From contig NC_080413.1 in assembly GCF_030265065.1 (NCBI RefSeq), positions 1,493,001 through 1,557,000 of the forward strand: a DNA stretch of 64,000 nucleotides, read 5' to 3'. A program made the translations under genes and the position numbers. The notes beneath the pieces are model-generated. The model was given only the letters and a program-made list of their open reading frames with translations, did not search any database and was not told where the DNA came from. Below are positions 1 through 12,030 of this stretch, piece by piece; within the stretch, counting starts at the first letter, position 1; the number at the start of each line of letters is the position of its first letter. Source of the DNA: Corythoichthys intestinalis. Lineage: Eukaryota > Chordata > Actinopteri > Syngnathiformes > Syngnathidae.

Positions 1-1700
1 AAACCCATATAAAGGCTTTTAATTAGTAAGGCTTTCTTTTTATCTTAAGACTACGGTAACACTTTTTTTTTTTTTTTTTTAAACCATCTATGGCTTTTTA
101 AGACTGCAATAAGGCTTTTAAAAAGAAAAATGACCATGTACAGTAGGGATTTTTGGGAAAAAAATAGTTGGGCTTTTTAAAAAAATTAACCATGTATTTT
201 AAGGCTTTTTCCTCTCAGAAAAACCATGTAAGTTTTTTTTTTTTTTTTTTTTTTAACTCACCTAAGGCTTTCAAGACTATGTATAAAAAGGCTTTTTAAA
301 AATAAATGACCATGTATTTAAGAATTTTTATTTGAAAAAAAAAAAAGACTATAGTCTTAAGACTATAATAAGGCTTATAAAATAAAAAGACCATGTTTTT
401 TTTCCTCCCCCCCAAAAAAAGGCTATAGTAAGGCTTTTTTTTAAAAAAAAAAAACATGTATTGTAAAGCTTTTTCCTCTCAGAAAAACAACCATGTATAA
501 TTTTTTAACCATCTAAGGCTTTTTTTCTTAAAAACTTATAAGGCTTTTGAAAAAAAAATGACCACAAATATTAACATAAAGAAAGGCTTTTTTAATCTTT
601 ACCCTGTATGGTAGGGCTTTTAAAAATAGACTAATGAATAGTAAGGCTTTTTTCCTTTCAGAAAAACAACCATGTATGTCAAAAAAAAAAAAAAAAAGCT
701 TTAACTCACCTAAGGCTTTCAAGACTATGTATAATAAGACTTTTTAAAAATAAATGACCATGTATCATAAGAATTTTAATTTAAAAAAAAAAAAAAAAAA
801 CTATAGTAAGGCTCCAAGACTATAGTAAGGATTTTTTTCTCAGAAAAAAACATGTAAAGGTTTTATTTAAGACTATAATAAGGCTTATAAAATAAAAAGA
901 GCACTACAAAAACTATAGTAAGGCTTTTTTAAAAAAAACAACAACCATGTATTGTAAAGCTTTTTCCTCTTAGAAAAACCACCATGTAGTTTTTTCTTTA
1001 ACCATCTAAGGCTTTTTGTTTTCTTAAAAAACTTATAAGGCTTTTGAAAGAAAAAAAATGAGCACGTATAGTAAGGCTTTTTAAAAATCTTTAGACTGTA
1101 TAGTAAGACTTTTTTATCTTAAAAGAGATGATGACTGTGTAGGCAAAAAAAAAGTTTTTAAAAACAGGCCTTTTCCTCGCAAGTTTTCTGAACCACATGA
1201 TTTGAAAAAATAAACGTATAGTAATGCGTATCTTAAAAAAAACTATCGAATCATTTTCCTCAGAAAAACCATTTATGGGAAAGCTTTTTTCTTAAACAAC
1301 CATGTATAGTAAAACTTTTTTAAAGTCTTTTCTTAAAACCATATTAAAAAAAAAAACAACTAAGGCTTGAAGACTATATTCAGGCTTTTACCTCTCAGAA
1401 AAACAACCATGTATTGTAAAGTTTTTTTTCTAAACCATCTATGGCTGTAAAATGTATATTAAGGCTTTAAAAAAGAAAAATTACCACGTATAGTAACCCT
1501 TTTTCTTTACAAGTTTTTTTTTAAACCATTCAAGGCTACAAAAAAATTGTAAGGTGTTTTTCTCTTTCACCCCCCCAACCATGTATACTAAGGTCACTTA
1601 ACATAAAAACCTTTTCAAGGTAAGCCACACCCTTAAAAACAACTATGTATAGTAAAGTTTTTCTACATGCAAAGCTTTACATTTTCCCTTCGAAAGAAAA
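1..1700. repeat. AT-rich degenerate tandem repeat (satellite-like)
   Basis: The whole stretch is built from variants of AAGGCTTTTT and AACCATGTATAGT separated by A or T runs, roughly every 30-50 bases. There is a higher-order period of about 450-500 bases: the block near 254-330 (AACTCACCTAAGGCTTTCAA onward) recurs near 703-780, and the block near 500-555 recurs near 1000-1050. No gene is seen in it. It lies just beyond the 3' end of ubr7. Confidence 0.8.
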
Positions 1701-1749
1701 ATGGGAATGTCAGGCAAAAAAAACAAAACACTGGCTATCATTGACCACT

Positions 1750-1755
1750 TTTATT
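1750..1755 (-). promoter_or_regulatory. poly(A) signal of ubr7
   Basis: TTTATT on plus reads AATAAA on minus, about 55 bases beyond the ubr7 stop codon. Position and sequence fit a canonical polyadenylation signal. Confidence 0.55.
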
Positions 1756-1808
1756 TTGAAAAAATTAAAACAGGTGTAAAAAAGACAAAGCGGAAGCCGA
1801 GTCCACCG

Positions 1809-4800
1809 TCAGACGCAGTGGAAGCGGCCGTCCGCTCGCCCGTCCACTTGCCGCCGTTTGCGACTTTGCTGCCGCTCGAAAAAGTCCCGGATGTCGGCCG
1901 AGGTCACCACCTGAAGTGTGCGTGCCAAAAAAATAGTGCCCATTAACCCATCAAAATGAGTCTATCGTGAGGCGACGTCCAATCTATTTAAAGTGCGAAG
2001 AAAGAGCGTCCCACTTCAAACGGGTTGACCGGTGATCAACGGCGAGACGTTACGTTTGCCCGGCTAAAAATGTCTAATCTGCGTGCAAACGGGACGCATA
2101 CCTTTCCTTCGGCGGCAAATCTTTGCAGAAAGTCCTTCAGCTCACTCTTCATGTCATTGTAACCTGAAAGGGAAGCGGCGTCAGGTTAGCGGCGTTGAGT
2201 CGCCGCCACGTTGCTGCAACGGCCTGACCGTGAATGATCTCCAGCTGCCGCACGCGGTCCAGGTTGTTCAACGCCGACATGAGCGGGTCGCGCGCGGGCG
2301 CGTCCTCTTCCTCGCGCTCCCCTTTCTTCTCGTACGCCAGCACCGTGTCCGACTCGTCCGGCAGGAAGGAGAGCCCCGCCTCTGACAGTCGACCCTGCGG
2401 GTACGATCGCACGTGTCAGGAGACTTGCCCGTTGTGGACGTGAACGCACTCCTCGCACCTGACACACGAGGCAACGGCACAGCCTGGAGCGCCACCCCGA
2501 AGGCCAGAAGACGGCCCCGGACGGGACCCGCCGCGCGCCGCCGAGCTCCTTCAGGCGGCAAGCCGGCGCCTCGTCCTCAGTGCGGCTCCGTTTGCGGCCG
2601 GGCTCCGCGTCGTCGTCCGGAACGGCGCCGGCCCCGGACTCCGCGGGCACTTGGGGAGCGGCCGGGTGAGATAGGCGCCCGGCAGGGTTCGGGCAGGCGT
2701 GCGTTTACCTGCCAGGTGAGCGGCGTAGATCCACAAGAAGTCATTTGCGTTCATGCACGACTCGCAGATCATCTCCTGCAGCTCCACGCTGTCGGGGACC
2801 GCACCGCCCAGATGCTGTGCGACCAGTCGGCAAGCCGCCAGAAGGGGGCAATAGAATGAATTTTAAAAAATAATAATAATATTGACATTACACAGTGAAT
2901 GCTTGTTTCTTTGCCATTAACTGTGAGATATACTATTTCTTCCTGTCCATTGTACCCAAAGAGTTAACAGTAAAAAAAAAAAAAAAAAAAAAACTTTTTT
3001 TTTGAATAATTAACGGGAAAAAAAAGTGTTTGAAAAATAAAAGCAAATATTTTTTTAAATTTCTTCAATTGTGAAGGGAAAAGGTACCGTTCTCGCACAC
3101 ACCATTATTAATGTTTGCATTAGTCTAACACATTCATCTAACTATAGTTTAGGCAGACTTCACTCAGTGCCCTTGACACTGTAAAGTTAATCACCTTATC
3201 GGGGCTCCTGAGGGGGAAAAGGAAAAATGGTACCATTTCTCATAGGCACAGTCTAACTGTTTGCATTACTCGAACACACGTAATATAATTAACCAGGGAA
3301 TAATATCATTTCTCATATTTACTGTAGGACTCCACCTAATATAAAATAAATAGCACACCATAGTTTAATGAAAAGCAGCATAGATACACAACGCCATCTT
3401 ATCATAGAAGCCCAACATATGCATCACGGGCAAGATTGACGCACCAAAACTTGCAAATCAGTGCTGCAAGGACAAAGCGCTCTTTGTTCTAAAAGAAGTA
3501 GAGCCAGCCCGGATAACAAAGTTGATAGCGGGCGCTTGTGACATCAAGACCAGCGTCGGTCGCTGAGGCAACCACATCCCATCCACGCACGGACCTAAAC
3601 AGCCCGAAACAGGCCAGAGAGGGATGATCCCAAAGCAACTCCCGGACAGACCTTCGGCCGGCCAATTGACTTAAAAAACAATGGACACTAAGATAAGACA
3701 GATTTTGTTGCCCGGAAACATTTGCTATGTAGCCTTGCTTTGGATTCAGCAGTTTTTGCCTTGTTTTTGACCATTGTCGACGAATAAATTGTTAACCTGT
3801 TTTCGGTGAGTCTTCTTCAAACTTTTGAAACATGGAGTCAGTACAAAGGGTTAAAAAAAGAAGAGAACGCGCGAAGTTCCGCCTTCCCGGTTGGCGCACG
3901 CGAGGCAGCATCGGCTTAGCGGCACTTGTTTTGGCTGTTGCTGTTTCCGTGCGGTTTGACTAGGGAGGCGAATTTTAACAATTGTAAATGGGGTCTATTT
4001 GGCCCTTTTTCTTAGTCACCCTTCATAGCATAGTTATGAACAGTTGTTACTTTAAAAATTCTAGGCTACTTGTAATTTGGTAGGCATGTCTGCCAAGAGC
4101 AGACCCACAAAAAAGTCCCGAGAAGCCATGCCTGAAAACACGTGGAAAGCCTGCCATCATAAGCCCTGATTCTTGGTCATCCTTCATAGCTTAGCAATGA
4201 ATTATTGTTGTTTAAAAAAAAAAAAAAAATCAGCCCCCTAAAAGGATTTGACTGGGCAAATTATAATTTGGTGGACTTGTCTATCAAGAATGGAACTACG
4301 AAAAAAGTCTCTCCAAGCCATGCCTGAAAACAAGCAAAGTCTGCCGTCTAGTGTTCAAACAGACAATTTAGCTTGTATTCTTCATTTTTTAATTTAAAAA
4401 TTAGAATGATTACTTTGAGAAGTTTCAAAAATATTTTTTCTAGGGCCGTCAAACGATTAAAATTTTTAATCGAGTTAATTACAGCTTAAGAATGAATTAA
4501 TCGTAATTAATCGCAATTCAAACCATCTATAAAATGTGCCATATTTTTCTGTAAATTATTGTTGGAATTGAAAGATAAGACAAGATGGATATATACATTC
4601 AACATACGGTACATAAGTACTGTATTTCTTTATTATAACAATAAATCAACAAGATGGCATTAACATTCTGTTAAAGCAATCCATGGATAGAAAGACTTGT
4701 AGTTCTTAAAAGATAAATGTTAGTACAAGTTATAGAAATTTTATATTAAAACCTCTCTTAATGTTTTCGTTTCAATAAAATTTGTAAAATTTTCAATCAA

Positions 4801-7800
4801 AAAATAAACTAGTAGCCCGCCATTGTTGATGTCAATCATTACACAATGCTCATGGATGCTTAAGCCCATAAAATCAGTCGCACCCAAGCACCAGCAGAGG
4901 GCGACAAAACTCCCCAAAAAACAAGTAATATGTTGGCATAGCACTGTGCTGTCATTCCGGGCATGTGTGTTAATTGCGTCAAATATTTTAACGTGATTAA
5001 TTTAAAAAATTAATTACCGCCCGTTAACGCGATAATTTTGACTGCCCTAATTTTTTCTTATATCTGAAGGAGATAGTACCTTTTCTCATAGGCACTGTCT
5101 AACTGTTTGCATGATTCTAACACACTTAATATAATCAATCAGGGAATAGTATCATTTCTTGTATTTACCGTTTGACTGTTTGTATTAGTCTAACACACCC
5201 AATATAAAATAAATAGCACTTATACCATAGTTTAAGGAAAACAAGCAGAATATGGGACTAAAGATTGACACTGACAAGCCCACTTCTGCACCACCAACTC
5301 TCAGTCTCAACAATACAGTTCTCCTTCAACTTCGAAGCCTTTTTATAGCTTTCAAAATGGAATCAGTACAAGGGATTAAGACTAAGGTGAATGCGCGAAG
5401 TTTGGGCTTTTGGCCGATTTGTCGGGATCTCGCCGGCCCGGGTCGCTGGAGCTGCGCCAGCACAGTTCAGCTGGCGAGATTCCAGGAATCTGGTTAAAGT
5501 CAGATTCCTTCGAATCGATTAATATATTTTTTTATATCACAAAGAGAATGCTCATATTGCTAAGCCATTGACTCCAATAGACGTCCAATCTCATGCCGTC
5601 CTAAGAGCTAACAGTAAATATTTTTTCTGTATCAATAACAAAAAACTATTCTCTTATACTTTTTATAAAAAAGATTTTTTTTTAAATTATTTTTTTTTTT
5701 TTTTTTTAAACAGTTTTCTAATTTAAAAATTTTGAATGAATATGATTACTTTGGAACACAACTGCATATACAGTGATCCCTCATTTTTCAAGATTAACAG
5801 GGACTCCACCTAGAGGAAAAGCTTACTTTTTTTGGGTGGGGTCAATGTAATTATTCAGAGCTTATCTACATTTTAAAAAATTAAAATATTTATTTTTGTA
5901 TGTGTTCAACGTTTTTATTTAGATTTAAGAGCATTGGAAAGAGATACATATAAAAATGCCCCCCCCCCCAAAGTCTCCTTATAATGAAAAAAAAAAAAAA
6001 AAAAAACCTTACATTTATATTTTAAGAAATGTTTTTAAAGCACTGCAAATGTAATAATTATGATATAAAGGATATATATATAAACAATAACAATGATATT
6101 TACACGTATACATGCATTATCTTAAAATGATTTTAATAAAATACTGTATTACATTTTCTTTTTTTTTTTAAATGAAAAAAATCCACCATGGACTGAGGGT
6201 ACAAAGTTTGAAACGCGATATACCGTGGGATCTCTATTTTGAATTTAAAAAAGGGCAAAAAAATTCAACAAATACTTTTAAATGATTTTCTCATTTATAA
6301 TAAAAAAAAAACAAAACAATAAGAATAGCCGTTAAACATTGACAATCTATAAATGAACAGGTCGTCTGCTATTTACGGAATAATAATATGAATTTTGGAC
6401 GCTCACCCGACCGTGCAGCCAGTCTTCACACAACACACACTGAATCATTTGGTCTTCCACCTGGGAAAAAAAAAAAAAGTTGACTTTCGCTTTACCCTCC
6501 GAAGCCCGTCGGAACCTCACCTGATCTTCCGGGTCAGGATACGGCCGACGGCAAGTGCAGTATTCTCCGAAGAAGTTGTGGCTGTATTTGTTCAGCTCGT
6601 TGACGTCGTCTTTGTCCTAGCGCATGCAAAAAAAAAAAAAAAAAAAAAAAAAAAACAGGTAGAGATTCAAGGATTCAAAATCCCAAAAAGTGTACAACTG
6701 GCAACTCACGTCAAAGAGTTGACATCGCACATCCCCGAACTTGCCGTTGCCGCAGTCGCAGCGGAAGTTCCTGAACAAAAAAAGAGGCGCGTTCGGTCAC
6801 GGCTAGTGTCGCACCAATACGGCGTTAAAATTATGTCCCTGGTACAGGTGAGTGCTAAGAAATAACATGCCGATGCCGCTGAGTATATGTACTTTAGGAG
6901 ATCAAGTTTCCAAATGCCAGTCACCCTATCCAAGATGGCCGTATGCTACAAAAAGGTGCACTTTGTCACCTTTCCCAAGCTTGGCTATTCTCAAGCTAGG
7001 CATTGAAGCGACAGGATACAACAGTGTACCCCTCCTTTTTTTTGTTGAAATTAGGGCTGTCAAACGATTAAAATTTTTAATCGAGTTAATTACAGCTTAA
7101 AAATTAATTAATCGCAATTCAAACCATCTATAAAATATGCCATATTTTTCTGTAAATTATTGTTGGAATGGAAAGATAAGACACAAGACTGATATATACA
7201 TTCAACATACAGTACATAAGTACTGTATTTGTTTATTATAACAATAAATCAACAAGATGGCATTAACATTATTAACATTCTCTTGAAGCGATCCATGGAT
7301 GGAAATATATATTATAGAAATGTTATATTAAAACTAGGGCTGTCAAAATTATCGCGTTAACGCGCGGTATTTAATTTTTTAAATTAATCACGTTAAAATA
7401 TTTGACGCAATTAACGCACATGTCCCGCTCAGAAAGTATTCTGCTTTTTGGTAAGTTTTACAGCAATGCTTTTTGTGCTGTCCAACAGCGAACTCTTGTG
7501 GTCGCTTTGCGACATGGTTTATTGCTTTCTTGCCAGTTCAATATGGCTACATGACGTCTCGGGCTGATAATGTTGTGCTTATATGATCCTTGGACAAGAT
7601 TTGTCCGTAAGTATGGTTGTTGTAAAGAATGTACATATTATGTTAGTAAGCGAAATGTTATATTTTTTGTATGAGACGCTTTTTGTTTATGTTTAGTGAA
7701 CCTGTATAGCGTGCTAAGCTAACGTTGTTGCTAATGCAATGCTTGTGTACTTTTTGTAGTTTTATGACGGTCTAAAGAGGACAATGGTTTGAGGCCATTT

Positions 7801-10272
7801 TATTAATAAATCAGATGAAAAAGGAAGAAGTCTAATTATTAAGGCGTCGTTCACTAGCTGTCTAGCTTTGGAAAAGGTAGACGCTTCGGAGTGAGGACAG
7901 CACAGACAGATTTAAATGACAGTAGAGTGAAATGCCCACTACAGTCTTTATGTACCGTATGTTAAATGTATATATCCATCTTGTGTCTTATTTTTACATT
8001 CCAACAATTTATTTTACAGAATATATATATAATTTACAGAAAAATATGGCATATTTTATAGATGGTTTGAATTGCGATTAATTACAATTAATTTTTAAGC
8101 TGTGATTAACTCGATTAAAAATTTTAATCGTTTGACAGCCCTAATTAAAACCCCTCTTAATGTTTTCGTTTTAATAAAATTTGTACAACTTTCAATCAAA
8201 AAATAAACTAGTAAAAATACTACTAAAATCAGTCGCACCCAAGCACTAGCAGAGGTTGACAAAAATCCAAAAAAACACAAGAAACAAGTTGGCATTGCAC
8301 TGTGCTGTCATTTTAATCTGTTTGAGCGGGGCATGTGCGTTAATTGCGTCAAATATTTTAACATGATTAATTTAAAAAATTAATTACCGCCCGTTAACGC
8401 GATAATTTTGACAGCCCACGTTGAAATAAGTCAATGTTTTGGCCACTCTGGTGCACTTTTTTTTTGACATAGTGTCGCGTTCCCCGATTGCATAACAAGT
8501 GTCTGAAATTTTAAAAAAACTCACGACCCCTCCCCCTCCCACACACACAAATTTTGCCCTCAGATCTACACAATTCACGTAGGTCACCCTTTTTTACTTC
8601 AAAACGGCGAATTTCGCCGAAAGTTGAAGAGATTTTCATGCCCGTCGAAAGCGCGGATTTTAATCTTCCTCCCAGTTTTTATTTGGCACCGATTGACCAC
8701 GAAAATCCGGAGATATGATCCTTTTAATTTCATAAAGGAACTGCGATGGAACTATTCAACTATTCAAACTAGGAACTATTTTCTCCACTAGAGGGTACTC
8801 ATGCTCTTTGGACAAATGATGTTTCCTTTCTGCAGATTTTTTTTCTCTTGCCAGAATTCAATGATTTCTTTAGGGCTGTCAAGGGCTGTTATCGCATTAA
8901 CTGGCGGTAATTGATTTTTTAAATTAATCGCGTTGAAATATTTGACGCAATTAACGCACATGCACCGCTAAAACAGATTAAAATGCACAGTGCAATGCCC
9001 ACTTGTTACTTGTGCTTTTTTGAAGTTTTGTCGCCCTCTGCTGGCGCTTGGGTGCAACTGATTTTATGGGCTTCAGCACCCATGAGCATTGTGTAATTAA
9101 TATTGACATCAACAATGGCAGGCTACTAATTTATTGATTGAAAATTTTACAAATTTTAATAAATGAAAACATTAAGAGGGGTTTTAATATAAAATTTCTA
9201 TAACTTGTACTATCATTTATCTTTTAAGAACTACAAGTCTTTCTATCCATGGATCACTTTAACAGAATGTTAATGCCATCTTGTTGATTTATTGTTATAA
9301 TAAACAAATACAGTACTTATGTACCGTATGTTGAATGTATATATCCATCTTGTGTCTTATCTTTCCAGTCCAACAATAATTAACAGAAAAATATGGCATA
9401 TTTTATCGATGGTTTGAATTGCGATTAATTAATTTTTAAGCTGTAATTAACTCGATTAAACATTTTAATCACTTGACAGCCCCAATTTTTTTTTGCAATT
9501 CTTTGGCTTAATCCGGTTATGTCATAGGTTATAGTAGAGTATAATAATAACAGTTCATATAAATAACTTTGTGCTGAGAAAAAAAATACCAGTTAAGCTA
9601 GTTAAGACTTGATTTGACAGTCAAAGCATAGACTTTAATGGGAACGTAGCCTCAGGGTGGCCATGTTGGTAGGGGCAACAATGAAAGTCCTTTCCACACT
9701 TTTGCCCTCGACTGAAATTAAGTTTAGCACTAGAAGACGTCGGATCCGTTTGAATTGGAAGGCTGGTGGCAAATGTTCGTGTGCCATGAACGGCACTAGA
9801 CGTTCAATCTAGTAGCGAGTTAAGCAGTGTCGGAATGCGCAAGCCATCATAAAAATTACAGTCATTTAGTACTAAATACGAGTGAAAAAAAATCCTCAAG
9901 TGTGATGATACCACATATCAGGAACCAAAAAATGGTGCGCCATCGGAAGTCGGTCACCTCTTGGTGTAGAGCTCAAACAGGTCGTGACCTTCGTGACACT
10001 TGTAGGAACAGGCCAAACACACGCCGGCCGCCTGGCCTCCTTTGGGGGTGCACGTGTTGCAGGCGTACAAGGCCTGCCGCTTGACGTAGCCCTGTGGCGT
10101 CAACAAACAACGATCAACGAACGAGCGAGCGAACCGGGCAGATCGGCGTCGGCACCTGAGGATAGGAGCAGCGCTCGGCGTCGCTTCCGGCCAGCACGGC
10201 CGAAGCTTCTTCTTCCAGCTCTTTGTCCTCCTCCAGGACGTCCACCAAAGACACTGTCTGCTCCTCGGACAT
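1809..10272 (-). CDS. ubr7: UBR7, putative E3 ubiquitin ligase with UBR box and PHD finger
   Basis: Ten coding exons on minus: 10272-10156, 10091-9958, 6770-6710, 6616-6521, 6460-6407, 2814-2709, 2649-2459, 2394-2229, 2163-2102 and 1910-1809. All have GT-AG borders and consistent phases, giving 362 residues (human about 425). Exon 1 starts MSEEQTVSLVDVLEED, as in the family. Exons 2-3 hold the Cys/His-rich UBR box (YACNTCTPKGG, CLACSYKCHEGH, FRCDCGNGKF). Exons 4-6 hold the PHD finger (YCTCRRPYPDPEDQ, CVLCEDWLHGRHLGG, MICESCMNANDFLW). Exons 7-9 carry the conserved tail (WRSRLCRCLVC, DESDTVLAYEKKG, YNDMKSELKDFLQRF). Known role of the family: recognition of N-degrons and histone H2B ubiquitination. 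The shortfall in length is mainly in the acidic linker of exon 7. Introns 2 and 5 (about 3.2 and 3.6 kb) are swollen by hAT MITEs and LTR-like fossils. Confidence 0.93.
3068..3860 (+). repeat. LTR-like interspersed fossil in ubr7 intron 5
   Basis: This block shares its left part (GGTACC..TTTCTCATAGGCAC, GTCTAACTGTTTGCAT) and right part (a poly(A)-type AATAAA then TGTTAACCTGTTTTCGGTGAG, ending near ATGGAGTCAGTACAAAGGG) with pieces near 5060-5520 and, on minus, 17281-18240 and 55880-56240. The layout resembles a solo LTR of a retrovirus-like or LTR retrotransposon family. It is an old broken fossil; family not identified. Confidence 0.4.
3985..4350. repeat. Two tandem copies of a ~185-bp repeat
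   Basis: Two similar units each contain CATTCATAGC-like text, a T/A run, then GTCT(G/A)(C/T)CAAGA, AAAAAGTC and AAGCCATGCCTGAAAACA. They lie head to tail inside ubr7 intron 5. No coding content seen. Confidence 0.55.
4441..5049 (+). mobile_element. hAT-type MITE, TAGGGCTGTCAAA family
   Basis: Ends are TAGGGCCGTCAAA and TTTTGACTGCCCTA, an inverted pair. The flanks carry an exact 8-base direct repeat, ATTTTTTC (4433-4440 and 5050-5057). The 8-bp target duplication points to a hAT transposase. No coding capacity. Confidence 0.85.
5060..5520 (+). repeat. LTR-like fossil fragment in ubr7 intron 5
   Basis: Second copy of the LTR-like family described at 3068-3860, recognised by TAGTACCTTTTCTCATAGGC, AAAACAAGCAGAATATGGG and ATGGAATCAGTACAAGGG. 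Old and broken. Confidence 0.4.
5521..6400. other. AT-rich part of ubr7 intron 5, nothing further recognised
   Basis: Long A and T runs and TA-rich text with no open frame of note and no recognised repeat family. Read as ordinary intron. Confidence 0.5.
7052..8419 (+). mobile_element. hAT-type MITE with a second copy of the same family inserted in it
   Basis: The outer copy starts TAGGGCTGTCAAACG and ends TTTTGACAGCCCAC. It is flanked by an exact 8-base duplication GTTGAAAT (7044-7051, 8420-8427). A related copy sits inside it at 7335-8143. Lies in ubr7 intron 2. Confidence 0.85.
7335..8143 (-). mobile_element. Nested hAT-type MITE
   Basis: Inserted in the MITE at 7052-8419 in opposite orientation. 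Ends TAGGGCTGTCAAAATTATCG and CGTTTGACAGCCCTA; exact 8-base duplication ATTAAAAC on both sides (7327-7334, 8144-8151). The internal text differs from the outer copy (ATGGTTTATTGCTTTC, GTTAGTAAGCGAAATG), so it is a longer subfamily. Confidence 0.85.
8871..9484 (-). mobile_element. hAT-type MITE, TAGGGCTGTCAAA family
   Basis: Third family copy in ubr7 intron 2. Left end TAGGGCTGTCAAGGGCTGTT is rearranged; right end is CACTTGACAGCCCCA. No clear target duplication, so it is probably older. Confidence 0.7.
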
Positions 10273-12030
10273 CTCGCTCGCCGATTTTATCAATGGACAA
10301 AAAACGGGCCTTTTGGGCAGGAGCGCTGCATTTCACAAAGGAGGGAAGTGCACCATTTGGATGAAATGTGTAGTCACTCACAGTGTTGCCAGATTGGAAG
10401 GGTCTTTTTTCAAAGAGAACAATGGATGGATCAAATCTGGGTTATTTTTGACAAAATTTGGTACTGTTTTGAATAGTTTAACAGTTGAACTGGTATGTGT
10501 AAAGCCTTGAAGTTGAGTTACATTGCTTTCTTACAGCAACATCTTATTGTAGCAGGCATTTTAGCGCCTCCCAGTGTGTGGTGCCGTGAACTGCAATAAA
10601 ATGCACTTTCATTTAAAAATTTCGATTTAAATAATAATCAATCGAAAAATGACATATTTAAATGTTATTTAGGGGGAGGATTTCGTCTTTTTTTTTTTTT
10701 TGGGGGGGGGGGTCATTTTCTTGTAATTTTTTTTAGTAATGGTGCATAATCTAGTTTGTATTGATAAAATCCCTCGTGCTTTTGAGACCAATCTCAATAG
10801 AAATAGTTTACCCAGAATGCACGTCGAATTAGCGCTAAAAACATAGTCAAAGATATACTTCGACAATGATTTCTATTAACAAACACGTGTAATAATGAAT
10901 ATATGCACCCCAGATTATTGTATTTATTGAACTGACTATAATACAATCATTTACTACATCTCCCATGCTTATCAGCGAAACGGCATGCTTCTTTCATCTC
11001 TGTCTCGCACTAATTATATATTTTTTGTGTGTGGTTATAATATCAAGACAGATTGTGTTATAGAAGGAAAGCAACTCATCTTGAATGGGAGCTTGCGTTT
11101 TTTTTGTCTTGGGCTTTCTCATTTGGCATCACTGCTCACTCATATTTATCTTTCATACATTTCAACGGGCTTTGATTTAGGTCCATTGACGGGGCTAAAC
11201 GTCCAAGTTGAAAAGGCAAGGAAACACGATCGTTCACGTCGACCGGACGTCTATCGCCGTCCCGAAAAACACAAACCCACAATTTCAGCTATTTGCGATT
11301 GCACGCCACAGACTAAAAGAGCAAACTTTTGCGCAGCTAGTTAGCTAGCTTCCCGGTGAACGATCGGACTACTTGTTAAAATGGCAGCTAGAGACTACTT
11401 TTACCGATGTTAAAAAGCTGCTTACCGATGGTCACCCAGTGGGGGCAAACAGAGGGCACTCTAATCGCTCATCATCCGTCCAGCAGCTTTGCAGTTGGCG
11501 CACGATCAGATGTTGCTGTTCGTTATCACCACAGATACACATCACACAGAAAATAATAGATATCTTATTAAGCAGCGGGCGGGACGTGTTAGCTAGCTCT
11601 CCTTAGCTTATATACGCGAATTTAAGCGACCGAATAAAGAAAGGGTTACACTTACATTCGCCTTTTTCATTCATTTGACGCTGGCGCCAAACACTAGCTT
11701 GAAAAGACCTTTAAAAATTAAATACGTATAATGATATTTATCACGAGCTGACTCCCAACTGGTGATTGGGAGCGGCGTCTACGTCTTATATATCTATGTA
11801 AAAAGCGAGTTCCCACGACAACATCCGATTTACTTCCGCCATTGCAGGTGTTGGCGGTAAAGGATAAAGAGTCTTTGTCGGTGACAAAAATATTTTAACC
11901 TTAAATATTTTAATTGGAATTTGCATTTAATAAATCAGAGAAGCGACGCGAGTGAGTTTTTTTTTTTTTACTTAGCGGAATATTAGTAGCCTACACAGTG
12001 ACGTTGACGTCACATGTAAGCCTGGGTAAG
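10273..12030. promoter_or_regulatory. Intergenic region between the ubr7 and gon7 start codons (divergent promoter region)
   Basis: ubr7 and gon7 point away from each other across 1.76 kb. The part near 11820-12030 holds TTACTTCCGCCATTGC, an ETS/YY1-like site, and TGACGTTGACGTCACATG, CRE-like, directly before gon7. The middle is AT-rich with no open frame worth calling. A single shared promoter is inferred from arrangement only. Confidence 0.4.

Noticed and set aside
2083-2859. Several GC-rich open frames on both strands
   Set aside because: Shadows of ubr7 exons 6-9 in other frames; the splice-consistent minus frame explains them.
8384-8587. Short minus frame at the MITE border
   Set aside because: Overlaps MITE end and simple sequence, no conserved features.
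11373-11606. 77-codon frame upstream of gon7
   Set aside because: No motif, low-information text, no splice partner.
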